From: Streptomyces sp. WM6378
GTDB taxonomy: Bacteria; Actinomycetota; Actinomycetes; Streptomycetales; Streptomycetaceae
DNA length: 64,000 bases
Assembly: GCF_001279695.1 (NCBI RefSeq)
Contig: NZ_LGDD01000328.1
Span: 62,001-126,000, forward strand
Reading direction: 5' to 3'
The translations under genes and the position numbers were made by a program. Under the pieces are notes generated by a model, which was given only the letters and a program-made list of their open reading frames with translations, ran no database searches and was not told the DNA's origin. This document shows, piece by piece, positions 54,112 to 62,688 of this stretch (position 1 is its first letter; each line of letters begins with the position of its first letter).

Positions 54112-55041
54112 CTAGTACTGCGACTGAAGGTGCTGCCAGAACCCGTCCCGCAGGGCACGGCGCAAATCCGCATGCCCCCTCAGCGAGTACTGGAGAAGCC
54201 GCTCCGCCTCGATGAGCAGGTCCTGGTCCACCGGGCCGGGCAGGTACGGGTGGCCGGGCAGGAGCTCGGCAAGCGCCGCGCGGCCCCGCTCGGAGAGCCA
54301 CGTCGCGGCGATCCGGGCGCCCACGAACCGCACGTCCTCGCGCGACGGCGCCGGCCCCTCCTGCTCGTACATCGTGACCGGCCGCCGAGTGACGTACGGC
54401 TTGCAGAAGTCGAGGTCGAAGGTGCGCTGACTGTCGACCTCCCAGAGCAGCGGTTCCGCCTGGTTGCGCCCCTCGGCGGCCTCGATGCCCCAGAGGTGGA
54501 CGCGCGCGCCGTAGCCCTGCGCCGCCTCGACCGCCGAGACGAGGTCCTCGTCGCCGCCGATGAGCGCCGCGTCGCTGATCGCGCGGTGCCGGGCCAGCGA
54601 CTCCAGGTCGGAGCGGATCAGGGAGTCGACGCCCTTCTGCTGGTTGTTGGCGTTGAGGTTGCCGAGCCGGACCTTGACGTCGGGGAGCTCGGCGATCGAC
54701 TGCTGTTCGGGGGTGTGGATGCGGCGCCGGGCGCCGTCGTACCAGTAGACGCGCAGCAGCCGGCTGTCCGCGAAGATCGTGCGCGCCTTGTCGATGAAGG
54801 CCTCGATGAGCCCCTCCGCGTCCAGGTCGAAGGAGCGGCGGTCCTCGGTGCCGGTGACGAGGAGGCCGGCGGCCGCGTAGACATAGCCCGCGTCGACGAA
54901 GATCGCGTGCGTGGAGGGTGTCTTCGCGACTTCGGCGAGCATGCGCTGGAGCAGCTCGTTGGTGGCGTCCAGCTTGCGGTCCAGCTGTGCGGCGCGGTCG
55001 TCGGGCGCCTGGTCCGGCTGTGGTTCCTGGGAGTCGTCCAT
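54112..55041 (-). CDS. NYN-domain putative RNase
   Basis: 309 residues from ATG at 55041. Asp-bearing motifs of the PIN-like NYN fold are visible: AIFVDAGYVY, KGVDSLIRSDL and ALIGGDEDLVSAVEAA. NYN proteins are predicted Mg2+-dependent ribonucleases. A short N-terminal helical segment precedes the domain and an uncharacterised C-terminal region of about 100 residues follows. Divergent from the 50-residue protein gene. Confidence 0.85.
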   Translation of the reverse strand: MDDSQEPQPDQAPDDRAAQLDRKLDATNELLQRMLAEVAKTPSTHAIFVDAGYVYAAAGLLVTGTEDRRSFDLDAEGLIEAFIDKARTIFADSRLLRVYWYDGARRRIHTPEQQSIAELPDVKVRLGNLNANNQQKGVDSLIRSDLESLARHRAISDAALIGGDEDLVSAVEAAQGYGARVHLWGIEAAEGRNQAEPLLWEVDSQRTFDLDFCKPYVTRRPVTMYEQEGPAPSREDVRFVGARIAATWLSERGRAALAELLPGHPYLPGPVDQDLLIEAERLLQYSLRGHADLRRALRDGFWQHLQSQY

Positions 55042-55144
55042 ACGTTTTCCATTGTCGAGGTCGTGACGCGCGGGACACAACCGGGCACAACCGGTCGCCA
55101 TCAGAGCCATATCCTTAGCAACTCGAAAAATTTCCTTAGCGTAG

Positions 55145-55170
55145 GGAATGTTTGCTGGAGGCAACCCGTT
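55145..55170 (+). promoter_or_regulatory. Sigma-R-like promoter upstream of the 50-residue protein gene
   Basis: GGAAT (55145-55149), 18 bases, GTT (55168-55170). It lies about 147 bases before the ATG at 55317, giving a long leader. Confidence 0.65.
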
Positions 55171-55316
55171 GAACAGGGCGGAACGCGTTGCACCGTAGCC
55201 ACGCAATCCACTCTTAACGGGTGGGCAACCGCCCCGACGCCTCGTGGGAGCAGGCTGTTCTCAGCCCCCCGCACCAGTAGTTCTCCTAGCAGGAGGATCA
55301 GACGAAGGGAGAAGCC

Positions 55317-55469
55317 ATGCGCTTCGAAATCATGCGCCTGGACGACGTCGACGGTATCGCCGTTGACAGCACCGTCGTGGACGCCGCCTCCGTCAACCGG
55401 ATTGTGCAGCAGGCCGCCGCAATGGGTCAGCGCATCTACATCCGCCCGGCCACGTCCGTGGCCTCGTAA
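55317..55469 (+). CDS. Conserved-looking 50-residue protein
   Basis: ATG at 55317 follows GAAGGGAG. The product starts MRFEIMRLDDVDGIAVDSTV and ends YIRPATSVAS; it is neutral to acidic, without membrane helix or cysteine. Codon third positions are strongly GC, supporting a real gene. No family recognised. A sigma-R-like promoter upstream and a strong terminator downstream make it a self-contained unit, so a stress-induced small protein is plausible. Confidence 0.8.
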   Translation: MRFEIMRLDDVDGIAVDSTVVDAASVNRIVQQAAAMGQRIYIRPATSVAS

Positions 55470-55525
55470 CGCGTTAGAGGTAGTGCTCCCGCGAGCCGGT
55501 CGAACGGCCGCGGGTGCCGTACGTA

Positions 55526-55559
55526 AAGCGCCCCCGTACAGATCCGTACGGGGGCGCTT
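55526..55559. terminator. Bidirectional terminator
   Basis: Perfect 14-base arms AAGCGCCCCCGTAC (55526-55539 and 55546-55559), between the small gene and convergent marC-like gene. Confidence 0.85.
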
Positions 55560-55574
55560 CGGCGTGTCAGGGGC

Positions 55575-56180
55575 TCAACTGCCGTGAATCACCTGGGTGA
55601 TGCCGTTGATGATCTGCTGCACCGCGAGGGCCGAGAGCATCATGCCCGCGAGCCGGGTCACCAGGACGACGCCGCCGTCCTTGATGACGCGGATGATCAG
55701 CAGCGAGTACCGCATGGTCACGTACAGGACGACGTGGATCGCGATGATCGCCGCCCAGACCGAGACCTGCCCGGACACCGAGTCGTGGTTCTGGACGGCC
55801 AGGATGACCTGGACGATCGCGCCGGGTCCGGCGAGCAGCGGCATGCCGAGCGGCACGAGCGCGACGTTGACGTCCTTGGTCTGCTTGGGCTCGTCGGTCT
55901 TGCCGGTGAGCAGGTCGAGCGCGATGAGGAGCAGCAGCAGACCGCCCGCGATCATCAGCGCCGGGACGTCGATGTGCAGGTAGGTCAGGATCTGGTGCCC
56001 TACGAGGCCGAAGAGCGTGATCACTCCGAGCGCGACGGCGGCGGCCTGCCAGGCCATCCTGCGCTGGACCTTGGCGGCCCGGCCGGCGGTCAGCGCGAGG
56101 AAGATCGGCGTGATCCCGGGGGGATCCATGATGACGAACAGGGTGAGGAAGAGGGAGCCGAAGACGGCAGCGTCGAACAC
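55575..56180 (-). CDS. MarC-family integral membrane protein
   Basis: 201 residues from a GTG at 56180 (AAGG upstream), the usual MarC length. Six transmembrane helices and the family blocks TLFVIMDPPGITPIFLAL, LVPLGMPLLAGPGAI and RLAGMMLSALAVQQIINGI are present. MarC/UPF0056 proteins have no proven transport substrate. The gene follows the PHP gene by about 170 bases. Confidence 0.9.
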   Translation of the reverse strand: MFDAAVFGSLFLTLFVIMDPPGITPIFLALTAGRAAKVQRRMAWQAAAVALGVITLFGLVGHQILTYLHIDVPALMIAGGLLLLLIALDLLTGKTDEPKQTKDVNVALVPLGMPLLAGPGAIVQVILAVQNHDSVSGQVSVWAAIIAIHVVLYVTMRYSLLIIRVIKDGGVVLVTRLAGMMLSALAVQQIINGITQVIHGS

Positions 56181-56347
56181 GGTGAGCCTTGCGAGGTGAG
56201 GGGCGTACAGAAGAGGGCCGGTGTGCTGCTGCGCAGGTCGGCCGGGCCCGGCCCCCGGGGCCGCGCGGACGTGCCGGGCGGGGGTTCGAGGAACGGGGAT
56301 GCGGGGGCGGCGCCCCCGGGGTCGGGAGAGGCGCGCTCTCCCTGCGG

Positions 56348-57208
56348 TCAGGCGCTTCCGCCCGCACCCGGCACGGGGAAGGCCCCAGTGGCGCGGCGGG
56401 TGATCTCGCCGTAGATCTCGGGGTCGGTGGTGCACTCCCCGAGCCGTACGGGCTTGCGGCTGCCGTGGTAGTCGCTGGAGCCGGTGGCGAGCAGCCCCAG
56501 CTCGCGGGCGAGGCCGCGCAGCCGCTCCCGGGTGGGGGCGTCGTGGTCGGTGTGGTCGACCTCGATGCCGTCGAGCCCGGCGGCGGCCAGTTCGGCTATC
56601 GCCGACTCGGGCACCACCTGGCCGCGCTTGACGGCGAGCGGGTGGGCGAAGACGGTGACGCCGCCCGCGGCCTTGACCAGGCGGATCGCGTCGAACGGGT
56701 CGAGCTCGTGCTTGCCGACGTAGGCGCGGCCGCCGTCGGCGAGCCAGTCCGGCACGAAGGCGTCCGAGACGGAGTCGACGACGCCGAGTTCGACGAGCGC
56801 CTCGGCGACGTGCGGGCGGCCGACCGAGCCGTCACCGGCGATCCGTGCGACCTGTTCCCAGGTGACGGGCACGCCGAGCTCCTGGAGCTTGGCGACCATG
56901 CCCTGGGCGCGCGGCACCCGGTCGTCCCGCACGAGTTCGCGCTCGCGGGAGAGCTCGGGCTCCTCGGGGTCGAAGAGGTAGGCCAGCATGTGCAGGCCGA
57001 CGCCGTCGATGCGGCAGGAGAGTTCGGCGCCGGTCACGAGGGTGAGCCCGGCGGGGAGCGCGGCGACGGCCTGCGCGTAGCCGCGGGTGGTGTCGTGGTC
57101 GGTCAGCGCGACGACGTCGAGCCCGGCGGCCGCCGCGTTGCGGACCAGCTCGGCGGGGGTGTCCGTACCGTCCGACGCCGTGGAGTGGGTGTGCAGATCG
57201 ATGCGCAC
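56348..57208 (-). CDS. PHP-domain phosphoesterase
   Basis: 286 residues from a GTG at 57208. The metal-binding PHP motifs are complete: DLHTHSTASDG at the start, LTDHDTT, then AHPL and a C-terminal SSDYHG. This resembles the YciV/RNase AM and 3',5'-nucleotide bisphosphatase group. It likely hydrolyses small phosphoesters or RNA 5' ends in the cytosol. Upstream lies the DUF6758-like gene in the same direction. Confidence 0.9.
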   Translation of the reverse strand: MRIDLHTHSTASDGTDTPAELVRNAAAAGLDVVALTDHDTTRGYAQAVAALPAGLTLVTGAELSCRIDGVGLHMLAYLFDPEEPELSRERELVRDDRVPRAQGMVAKLQELGVPVTWEQVARIAGDGSVGRPHVAEALVELGVVDSVSDAFVPDWLADGGRAYVGKHELDPFDAIRLVKAAGGVTVFAHPLAVKRGQVVPESAIAELAAAGLDGIEVDHTDHDAPTRERLRGLARELGLLATGSSDYHGSRKPVRLGECTTDPEIYGEITRRATGAFPVPGAGGSA

Positions 57209-57320
57209 GACGCGTACTCCAGGGCATAAGGGGCGGATCAGGGGACAGTCAAGGATAACCGCCCGCCCACGCCTCCCCGCCCGCCCGTGAGCGGACCCGC
57301 CATCAGGACCGTCCGGACCG

Positions 57321-57959
57321 TCAGGACAGGATGCGCGGGGTCAGGGCCCCGCACGGCACCAGTTCCGTTTCGGAGCCCGCGTCGCGCAGATCGGTCAGGA
57401 CGAGCTCGTCGTACATGAGGAGCCCGGACTGTTCCGGCCACACGATCGCCCACAGCCACAGGCCGCGCGCTTCGCCCGCGAAGACCGCGCGGTCGTCCGG
57501 GGTGCCCGTGACGTGCCACAGCGGGGTCGGCCGGCCGGCCGCGAGGAGCTTGGTGTGCGCGGGCTTGTCGACGCTCATGAACGGGCCGGGGTCGGGCGCG
57601 TCGATGCCCGCGTACCGCGCACCGAGCCCCACGCCCAGCTCCTCGGCGACCAGGATCAGCTCGCCGATGCCGCCGAGCGGGCCCGGGCCGGAGCAGGCGA
57701 CGGCGGTCGCACGGCCGCCGCTGCGGTCGTCACCGGCGTACGCGACGCCCGTGAACAGCCAGCCGACGGGCAGCGGCCAGGGCATCCACACCGGCACCTG
57801 CGCCCGGCGCACGACGACCTCCAGGGCCTCGACACTGGGCGGGACCACCGGCTGGAGCGGAAAGACGGGCCCGTGCACATCGCACTGCCAGGTGTCGGCA
57901 AAGAGACCGGGCGCCCTGACCCGGCCTCCGCACTTCGGGCAACTGGGTTCGCCCCTCAT
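57321..57959 (-). CDS. DUF6758-like zinc-finger protein
   Basis: 212 residues. The N-terminus MRGEPSCPKCGG with a later CDVHG gives a partial zinc ribbon, followed by a globular domain rich in Trp and Pro (WMPWPLPVGWLFTGVAYAGD). From memory this matches the Streptomyces DUF6758 family that lies beside the PHP gene. Function unknown. Confidence 0.75.
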   Translation of the reverse strand: MRGEPSCPKCGGRVRAPGLFADTWQCDVHGPVFPLQPVVPPSVEALEVVVRRAQVPVWMPWPLPVGWLFTGVAYAGDDRSGGRATAVACSGPGPLGGIGELILVAEELGVGLGARYAGIDAPDPGPFMSVDKPAHTKLLAAGRPTPLWHVTGTPDDRAVFAGEARGLWLWAIVWPEQSGLLMYDELVLTDLRDAGSETELVPCGALTPRILS

Positions 57960-58115
57960 AGAGCCCCACGGTCCTCCCCGGCCGTCGCCCCGTCAAGGAC
58001 GATCACCCGTCCGGAGTGCGGTCCGCCTGTCGAGGCAGGCGCGGCACGGGCAGGGAGGCCTGGCGGTACGGGCCCGGAGGCCGCCCGGCGCCGCCACGGA
58101 GAAAGTAGTTTCATC

Positions 58116-58170
58116 TTGCACTCATTAGTGCTCCCTAAGTTATTGTGTGTATTGCACAACGATCTTGTGC
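58116..58170 (+). promoter_or_regulatory. Promoter and operator-like palindromes of the MFS gene
   Basis: A -35-like TTGCAC (58116) and -10-like TATTGT (58141) are overlapped by GCACT-CATT-AGTGC (58118-58131) and followed by GCACAA-CGATC-TTGTGC (58154-58170). Two palindromes around a promoter suggest repression; no local regulator gene is adjacent. Confidence 0.55.
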
Positions 58171-58199
58171 CCACCATCCAACGGGAAGCGGGAGCAGCC

Positions 58200-59441
58200 A
58201 TGCGGCAAGGAAAGGACCCTCTCGACGAAGGCGCAGGAGCCGGCAGCCTGCTGCGTCAGCCCAAGGCGGTCTGGGCGACCGCGGGCGCGTCCGTCGTCGC
58301 CTTCATGGGCATCGGCCTGGTCGACCCGATCCTGCCGTCCATCGCCAAGGGCCTGGACGCCACGCCCAGCCAGGTGTCCCTGCTCTTCACCTCGTACTTC
58401 CTGATCACCGCCGTCGCGATGCTGGTCACCGGCTTCGTGTCCAGCCGGATCGGCGGCAAGAAGACGCTTCTGGCGGGGCTCGCCCTGGTGGTCGTCTTCG
58501 CCGCTCTTGCCGGCACCTCGAACTCGGTCGGCGAGCTCGTCGGGTTCCGGGCCGGCTGGGGACTCGGCAACGCGCTCTTCGTCTCGACCGCGCTCGCCGT
58601 CATCGTCGGCGCCGCGGCCGGCGGCAGCGCGGCGGCGATCCTGCTGTACGAGTCCGCCCTGGGGCTCGGCATGGCGTGCGGCCCGCTGCTCGGCGCGGTC
58701 CTCGGGGACATGAAGTGGCGCTACCCCTTCTTCGGCACCGCCGCCCTCATGGCGATCGGCTTCATCGCGATCACCGCGTTCCTGAAGGAACAGCCCAGGC
58801 CCGCGCGCAAGACCTCGCTGCTCGATCCGATCAAGGCGCTCGGCCACGGCGGGCTCGCCTCGGCCGCGGCGTCCGCCTTCTTCTACAACTACGCCTTCTT
58901 CACGGTGCTGGCCTTCACGCCGTTCGTCCTGAACATGTCGCCGTACAAATCGGGCGGCGTCTTCTTCGTCTGGGGCGTGCTGCTCGCGGTGTTCTCGGTG
59001 CTGGTGGCGCCGCGGCTCCAGGAGCGGTTCGGCTCGCTGAAGGTGCTCGGCGGATCGCTCGTGCTGCTCGCCGCCGACCTGATCGCGCTCGGCTACGGCA
59101 GCCACACCACCGCCGTCGCCGCGACCGTCGCCTCCGGCGCCTTCATCGGCCTCAACAACACCGTGTACACCGAGCTGGCCCTCGGCGTCTCGGACGCGCC
59201 CCGGCCGGTGGCGAGCGCGGGCTACAACTTCGTCCGCTGGTTCGCGGCGGCAGCGGCGCCGTACTTCGCGCCGAAGATCGAGGAGTGGAGCGACATCCAC
59301 GTTCCGTTCGTGGTGGCGGCCGTGGCGGCGGTGCTCGGGGCGGGGATCGTGTGGGCCCGCCGCACTTCGCTCACGCGCGAGGCGACTGAGCGTCAGCCTG
59401 CGCATGCTGCGGAGGACGGGGTTTCAGCCTTCGCGAACTGA
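58200..59441 (+). CDS. MFS transporter (drug/metabolite efflux type)
   Basis: 413 residues from ATG at 58200 with GGGAGC upstream. Twelve transmembrane helices; MGIGLVDPILPSIAKGL in helix 1 and the motif A-like FVSSRIGGKKTLL after helix 2 place it in the DHA1-type proton-antiporter group. A central loop separates the two six-helix halves. Substrate unknown. The palindromic promoter region implies inducible expression. Confidence 0.92.
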   Translation: MRQGKDPLDEGAGAGSLLRQPKAVWATAGASVVAFMGIGLVDPILPSIAKGLDATPSQVSLLFTSYFLITAVAMLVTGFVSSRIGGKKTLLAGLALVVVFAALAGTSNSVGELVGFRAGWGLGNALFVSTALAVIVGAAAGGSAAAILLYESALGLGMACGPLLGAVLGDMKWRYPFFGTAALMAIGFIAITAFLKEQPRPARKTSLLDPIKALGHGGLASAAASAFFYNYAFFTVLAFTPFVLNMSPYKSGGVFFVWGVLLAVFSVLVAPRLQERFGSLKVLGGSLVLLAADLIALGYGSHTTAVAATVASGAFIGLNNTVYTELALGVSDAPRPVASAGYNFVRWFAAAAAPYFAPKIEEWSDIHVPFVVAAVAAVLGAGIVWARRTSLTREATERQPAHAAEDGVSAFAN

Positions 59442-59489
59442 GCGACCGGCCGGGAGAGTTGACCCTTGACTGCGGGCCGTGGGGGGGCT

Positions 59490-59513
59490 GGTCGCGCAGT
59501 TCCCCGCGCCCCT
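59490..59513 (+). repeat. Dispersed intergenic repeat, copy 4
   Basis: Same core as the other copies, between the convergent MFS and SUFU-like genes. Confidence 0.85.
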
Positions 59514-59532
59514 TTGACGTACGGGTAGCCGC

Positions 59533-60117
59533 CTAATCCAGCCCCACCGACTTCCGCAGCGGGTCGCGCAGGTCCGTGCCGCCGGCGAGCCAGCGCTCCT
59601 CCAGCTCCTTCGCGCCGCGCACCCGCTTCCACGCGGCCTCGTTCGTGGTCATGGGGAGCAGGGGCAGGAAGCGCACCGGGTCCATCGGGGCGTCGAGCTC
59701 CAGGTCCTCGACCAGGCCGCCCGCCTCGGCGACCAGGACCGAGCTGAACGGGGCGCCCGGCCACAGCGGTTCGCCGACGTCGAGCGAGGCGCCCGGCGCC
59801 ACCACGAGGCCCTCGACCTGCGGGGATGCGGCGAGCACGGCGAGCGGGCGGAGCACCTTGTCGGTGTCGGCGAGCCCGGCGCGCACCGACAGGACCAGCT
59901 CCGCCCGCGGGCCCTTCACCGGGTCGGCCAGCGCCGAGGTGGGATCGGCCATCGGCTGGGCGGACATGCCGAGCGTGGCGTACCGGACGATGTCGCCGTC
60001 GGTGAACCGCAGCACCTCGATGCGGTCCGTACCGAGAAAGGTGACCGCCGCGCGCGCGTCCGGCTCGCCCAGCGCGGTGCGCAGGCGGGCCTCGACCAGA
60101 GCAAGAACATCAACCAT
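59533..60117 (-). CDS. Suppressor-of-fused (SUFU) domain protein
   Basis: 194 residues from ATG at 60117. The blocks VRYATLGMSAQPM, ELVLSVRAGL, VAPGASLDVGEPLWPG and FLPLLPMTTNEAAW match bacterial SUFU-like domains. In bacteria such proteins are often linked to toxin-immunity or stress contexts, but no such partner is seen here. Soluble, monocistronic. Confidence 0.8.
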   Translation of the reverse strand: MVDVLALVEARLRTALGEPDARAAVTFLGTDRIEVLRFTDGDIVRYATLGMSAQPMADPTSALADPVKGPRAELVLSVRAGLADTDKVLRPLAVLAASPQVEGLVVAPGASLDVGEPLWPGAPFSSVLVAEAGGLVEDLELDAPMDPVRFLPLLPMTTNEAAWKRVRGAKELEERWLAGGTDLRDPLRKSVGLD

Positions 60118-60249
60118 GGGGCGAGCATAGAAGGCGTATGCAAGCGGCAAAGACGGGGCTTGACGCAACAGTGGGCTGATAGTCTTGGCCGCTGTTCAGG
60201 ACAGCAGGAAGTCCCCCACGGGGGACCGGCTGGAGGAGGTGGGGCTGCG

Positions 60250-60312
60250 ATGGATCGAAGTCGGCCTGGCAGTACCAACCGCTCTTCCACGCGCCTGCGT
60301 TGTTCCCGGTGA
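60250..60312 (+). CDS. 20-residue leader reading frame upstream of corA
   Basis: ATG at 60250 lies downstream of GGAGGAGGTGGGG, a very strong ribosome site, and encodes MDRSRPGSTNRSSTRLRCSR. It sits in a 468-base gene-free region (60118-60585) before corA that holds no other convincing frame and no M-box-like riboswitch that I could recognise. Basic, serine/arginine-rich and ending with a Cys near the C-terminus, it looks like a regulatory leader rather than a functional protein. Confidence 0.5.
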   Translation: MDRSRPGSTNRSSTRLRCSR

Positions 60313-60585
60313 GCTGAGACCCTCCCTACCCGGCCCCCGGGTCCGGAAACATCCGAGTCTCCTGGCGTTTCGCCCAACGGAAGAGCACATCGCCTCGCCT
60401 TGTCCGTTTCAGTAGCGAACGCCGTCCCCGCGTGCCCCTGTGGTGCCGCCCGCTTTGCGAACGTGTGCGATTGGTGCCCTTCGGGGTCGATTCGACCCTC
60501 CGGCCCTCTTCTTCGCTGTACGTCCCCATTCCGGGCAGTTCCAAGTGCCATGCCCCACGACGGCCCTCCGTGAAGGAGTCCTGCC

Positions 60586-61710
60586 ATGTCGATGATCCGT
60601 GACCTGCGCGCCGTGGTCCGCCCCGCGCTGCGCAAGACCAGCACCCCCTACAGCGGCTACGACACCACCCGCGACCCGTCGGCGAGCAGTGCCGTCGTGG
60701 ACTGCGCGGTCTACCGCGACGGGCAGCGCGTCCAGTCCGTCGAGGACACGTCCTGCCTGACGCCCCGTGAGGCGATGCGGCGGGTGCGCGAGGGCGGGGG
60801 CTTCGCGTGGATCGGTCTGCACGAGCCGACCGAGGCCGAATTCGCCGGTATCGCGGCCGAGTTCGGGCTGCACCCGCTGGCGGTGGAGGACGCCGTCCAC
60901 GCCCATCAGCGGCCGAAGCTGGAGCGCTACGACGACACCCTGTTCACCGTCTTCAAGACGATCCACTACGTGGAGCACGCCGAGCTCACCGCGACCAGCG
61001 AGGTCGTGGAGACCGGCGAGGTGATGTGCTTCACCGGGCGGGACTTCGTCATCACCGTCCGGCACGGCGGCCAGGGCTCGCTGCGCGCCCTGCGCAAGCG
61101 CCTCCAGGACGACCCGGAGCTCCTCGCCAAGGGCCCCTCGGCCGTGCTTCACGCGATCGCCGACCAGGTGGTCGACGGCTACCTCGCGGTCGTGGACGCG
61201 GTGCAGGACGACATCGACGAGGTCGAGATCGAGGTCTTCTCGGCCCCGGCCAAGGGCAGCCCGCGCGGCGTGGACGCCGGCCGGATCTACCAACTCAAGC
61301 GCGAGGTACTGGAGTTCAAGCGCGCGGTCTCCCCGCTGCTGCGCCCGATGCAGCTGCTCAGCGAGCGCCCGATGCGGCTCGTGGACCCCGACATCCAGAA
61401 GTACTTCCGCGACGTCGCCGACCACCTCGCCCGCGTGCAGGAGCAGGTCATCGGCTTCGACGAGCTGCTCAACTCGATCCTCCAGGCCAACCTCGCGCAG
61501 GCCTCCGTCGCCCAGAACGAGGACATGCGCAAGATCACGGCCTGGGCGGCGATCATCGCCGTACCGACGATGGTGTGCGGCGTGTACGGCATGAACTTCG
61601 ACAACATGCCGGAGCTGCACTGGAAGTACGGCTACCCGATCTCGATGGGCCTGGTGGCCGTGGCCTGCTTCGCGATCCACCGCAGCCTGAAGCGCAACGG
61701 CTGGCTCTGA
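60586..61710 (+). CDS. corA: CorA-type magnesium/cobalt channel
   Basis: 374 residues; ATG at 60586 with GAAGGAG upstream. Long cytoplasmic alpha/beta domain, then two C-terminal transmembrane helices with the selectivity motif YGMNFDNMPE between them. CorA pentamers conduct Mg2+ and Co2+ inward. A strong-SD short frame upstream suggests leader-based control of expression. The gene ends four bases before the convergent DMT transporter gene. Confidence 0.95.
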   Translation: MSMIRDLRAVVRPALRKTSTPYSGYDTTRDPSASSAVVDCAVYRDGQRVQSVEDTSCLTPREAMRRVREGGGFAWIGLHEPTEAEFAGIAAEFGLHPLAVEDAVHAHQRPKLERYDDTLFTVFKTIHYVEHAELTATSEVVETGEVMCFTGRDFVITVRHGGQGSLRALRKRLQDDPELLAKGPSAVLHAIADQVVDGYLAVVDAVQDDIDEVEIEVFSAPAKGSPRGVDAGRIYQLKREVLEFKRAVSPLLRPMQLLSERPMRLVDPDIQKYFRDVADHLARVQEQVIGFDELLNSILQANLAQASVAQNEDMRKITAWAAIIAVPTMVCGVYGMNFDNMPELHWKYGYPISMGLVAVACFAIHRSLKRNGWL

Positions 61711-61714
61711 ACGC

Positions 61715-62620
61715 TCAGTTGGTCCGGCTCGCCCGTACGACGAGGGCGAGTCCGGCCAGGATCACGAGCAGCGCCGGGTAGGCCAGGGCCGGGGGCTGCT
61801 GGCCGAGCCAGAGGGCCGCGATGAGGGCGGCGCCGGGGGTTTCGAGCAGGATCGCCGTGGAGGTGACGGACGGGCCGAGGCTCGCCACCACCCGGTTCAG
61901 GAGGGAGTGGCCGAGCAGCTGGGCCGCGAGCGTGAGCACCGCGAGCTTCAGCCAGGTCGCGCCGTCGTACGAGGTGAGGTCGGCCCCGCTGACGAGGGCG
62001 GCCGTCAGGAGCCCGGCGGCGGCCGTGCCGTAGCAGAGGTAGGTGTACGGAACGGTGTCCACGCTCTTGCGGACCTCGGCGCCGAGCAGCACGTAGCCGG
62101 CCGCCGCGATGCCGCCGCCGAGCGCGAGCGCGTCTCCGGCCAGGGCCCGGGTCGACAGGCTGAGGTCGACGCCCGTGAGCATGACGACTCCGGCGCACGC
62201 GGCAAGGGTGCCGGCCCACACCAGGCCGGGCGGGCGGTGGCCGCGCAGGCGCAGCGCGATGGTCGTCCATATCGGGGTGGTGGTGCACAGCGCGGTCGAC
62301 GAGGCGACGGACGTCATGCTCAGGCTGGGCAGCCACAGCCCGAAGTGCAGCGCGAGGAGAGCGCCGGCGCCGACGGTGAGCCCCACCTCGCGCCGGGTCA
62401 GCGCGCGCAGCCGGGCGCGGTACTTGAACCAGGCCACCGGAGTCAGCACGCCGACCGCGAGGGCGTTGCGCCAGAAGGCGATGGCGAGCGCGGGCGCGGC
62501 GGTGGCGGCGATCAGCGGCGCGGACAGCGAGACGCTGGAGATCGCGACGGCGAGCAGGACGACGTCGATGCGGGGGACGCCCGCGGCGACCTGCGGCGCG
62601 GGGGTGGTGGCAGTGGTCAC
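61715..62620 (-). CDS. EamA/DMT-family transporter
   Basis: 301 residues from a GTG at 62620. Ten predicted transmembrane helices in two EamA repeats (ALHFGLWLPSLSMTSVASST and LGPSVTSTAILLETPGAALI as the repeat signatures). Probably exports an amino acid or small metabolite. No co-transcribed partner. Confidence 0.9.
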   Translation of the reverse strand: MTTATTPAPQVAAGVPRIDVVLLAVAISSVSLSAPLIAATAAPALAIAFWRNALAVGVLTPVAWFKYRARLRALTRREVGLTVGAGALLALHFGLWLPSLSMTSVASSTALCTTTPIWTTIALRLRGHRPPGLVWAGTLAACAGVVMLTGVDLSLSTRALAGDALALGGGIAAAGYVLLGAEVRKSVDTVPYTYLCYGTAAAGLLTAALVSGADLTSYDGATWLKLAVLTLAAQLLGHSLLNRVVASLGPSVTSTAILLETPGAALIAALWLGQQPPALAYPALLVILAGLALVVRASRTN

Positions 62621-62688
62621 GGCGGAAGCGTAAGGGGCATGGCCGGATTACGGAACTGACTGTTCCCCGGGGCCTCTACTGTGGTGGC

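Noticed and set aside
60190..60585. M-box or other known Mg2+ riboswitch before corA
   Set aside because: No segment resembled the conserved M-box core by eye; a covariance-model search would be needed.
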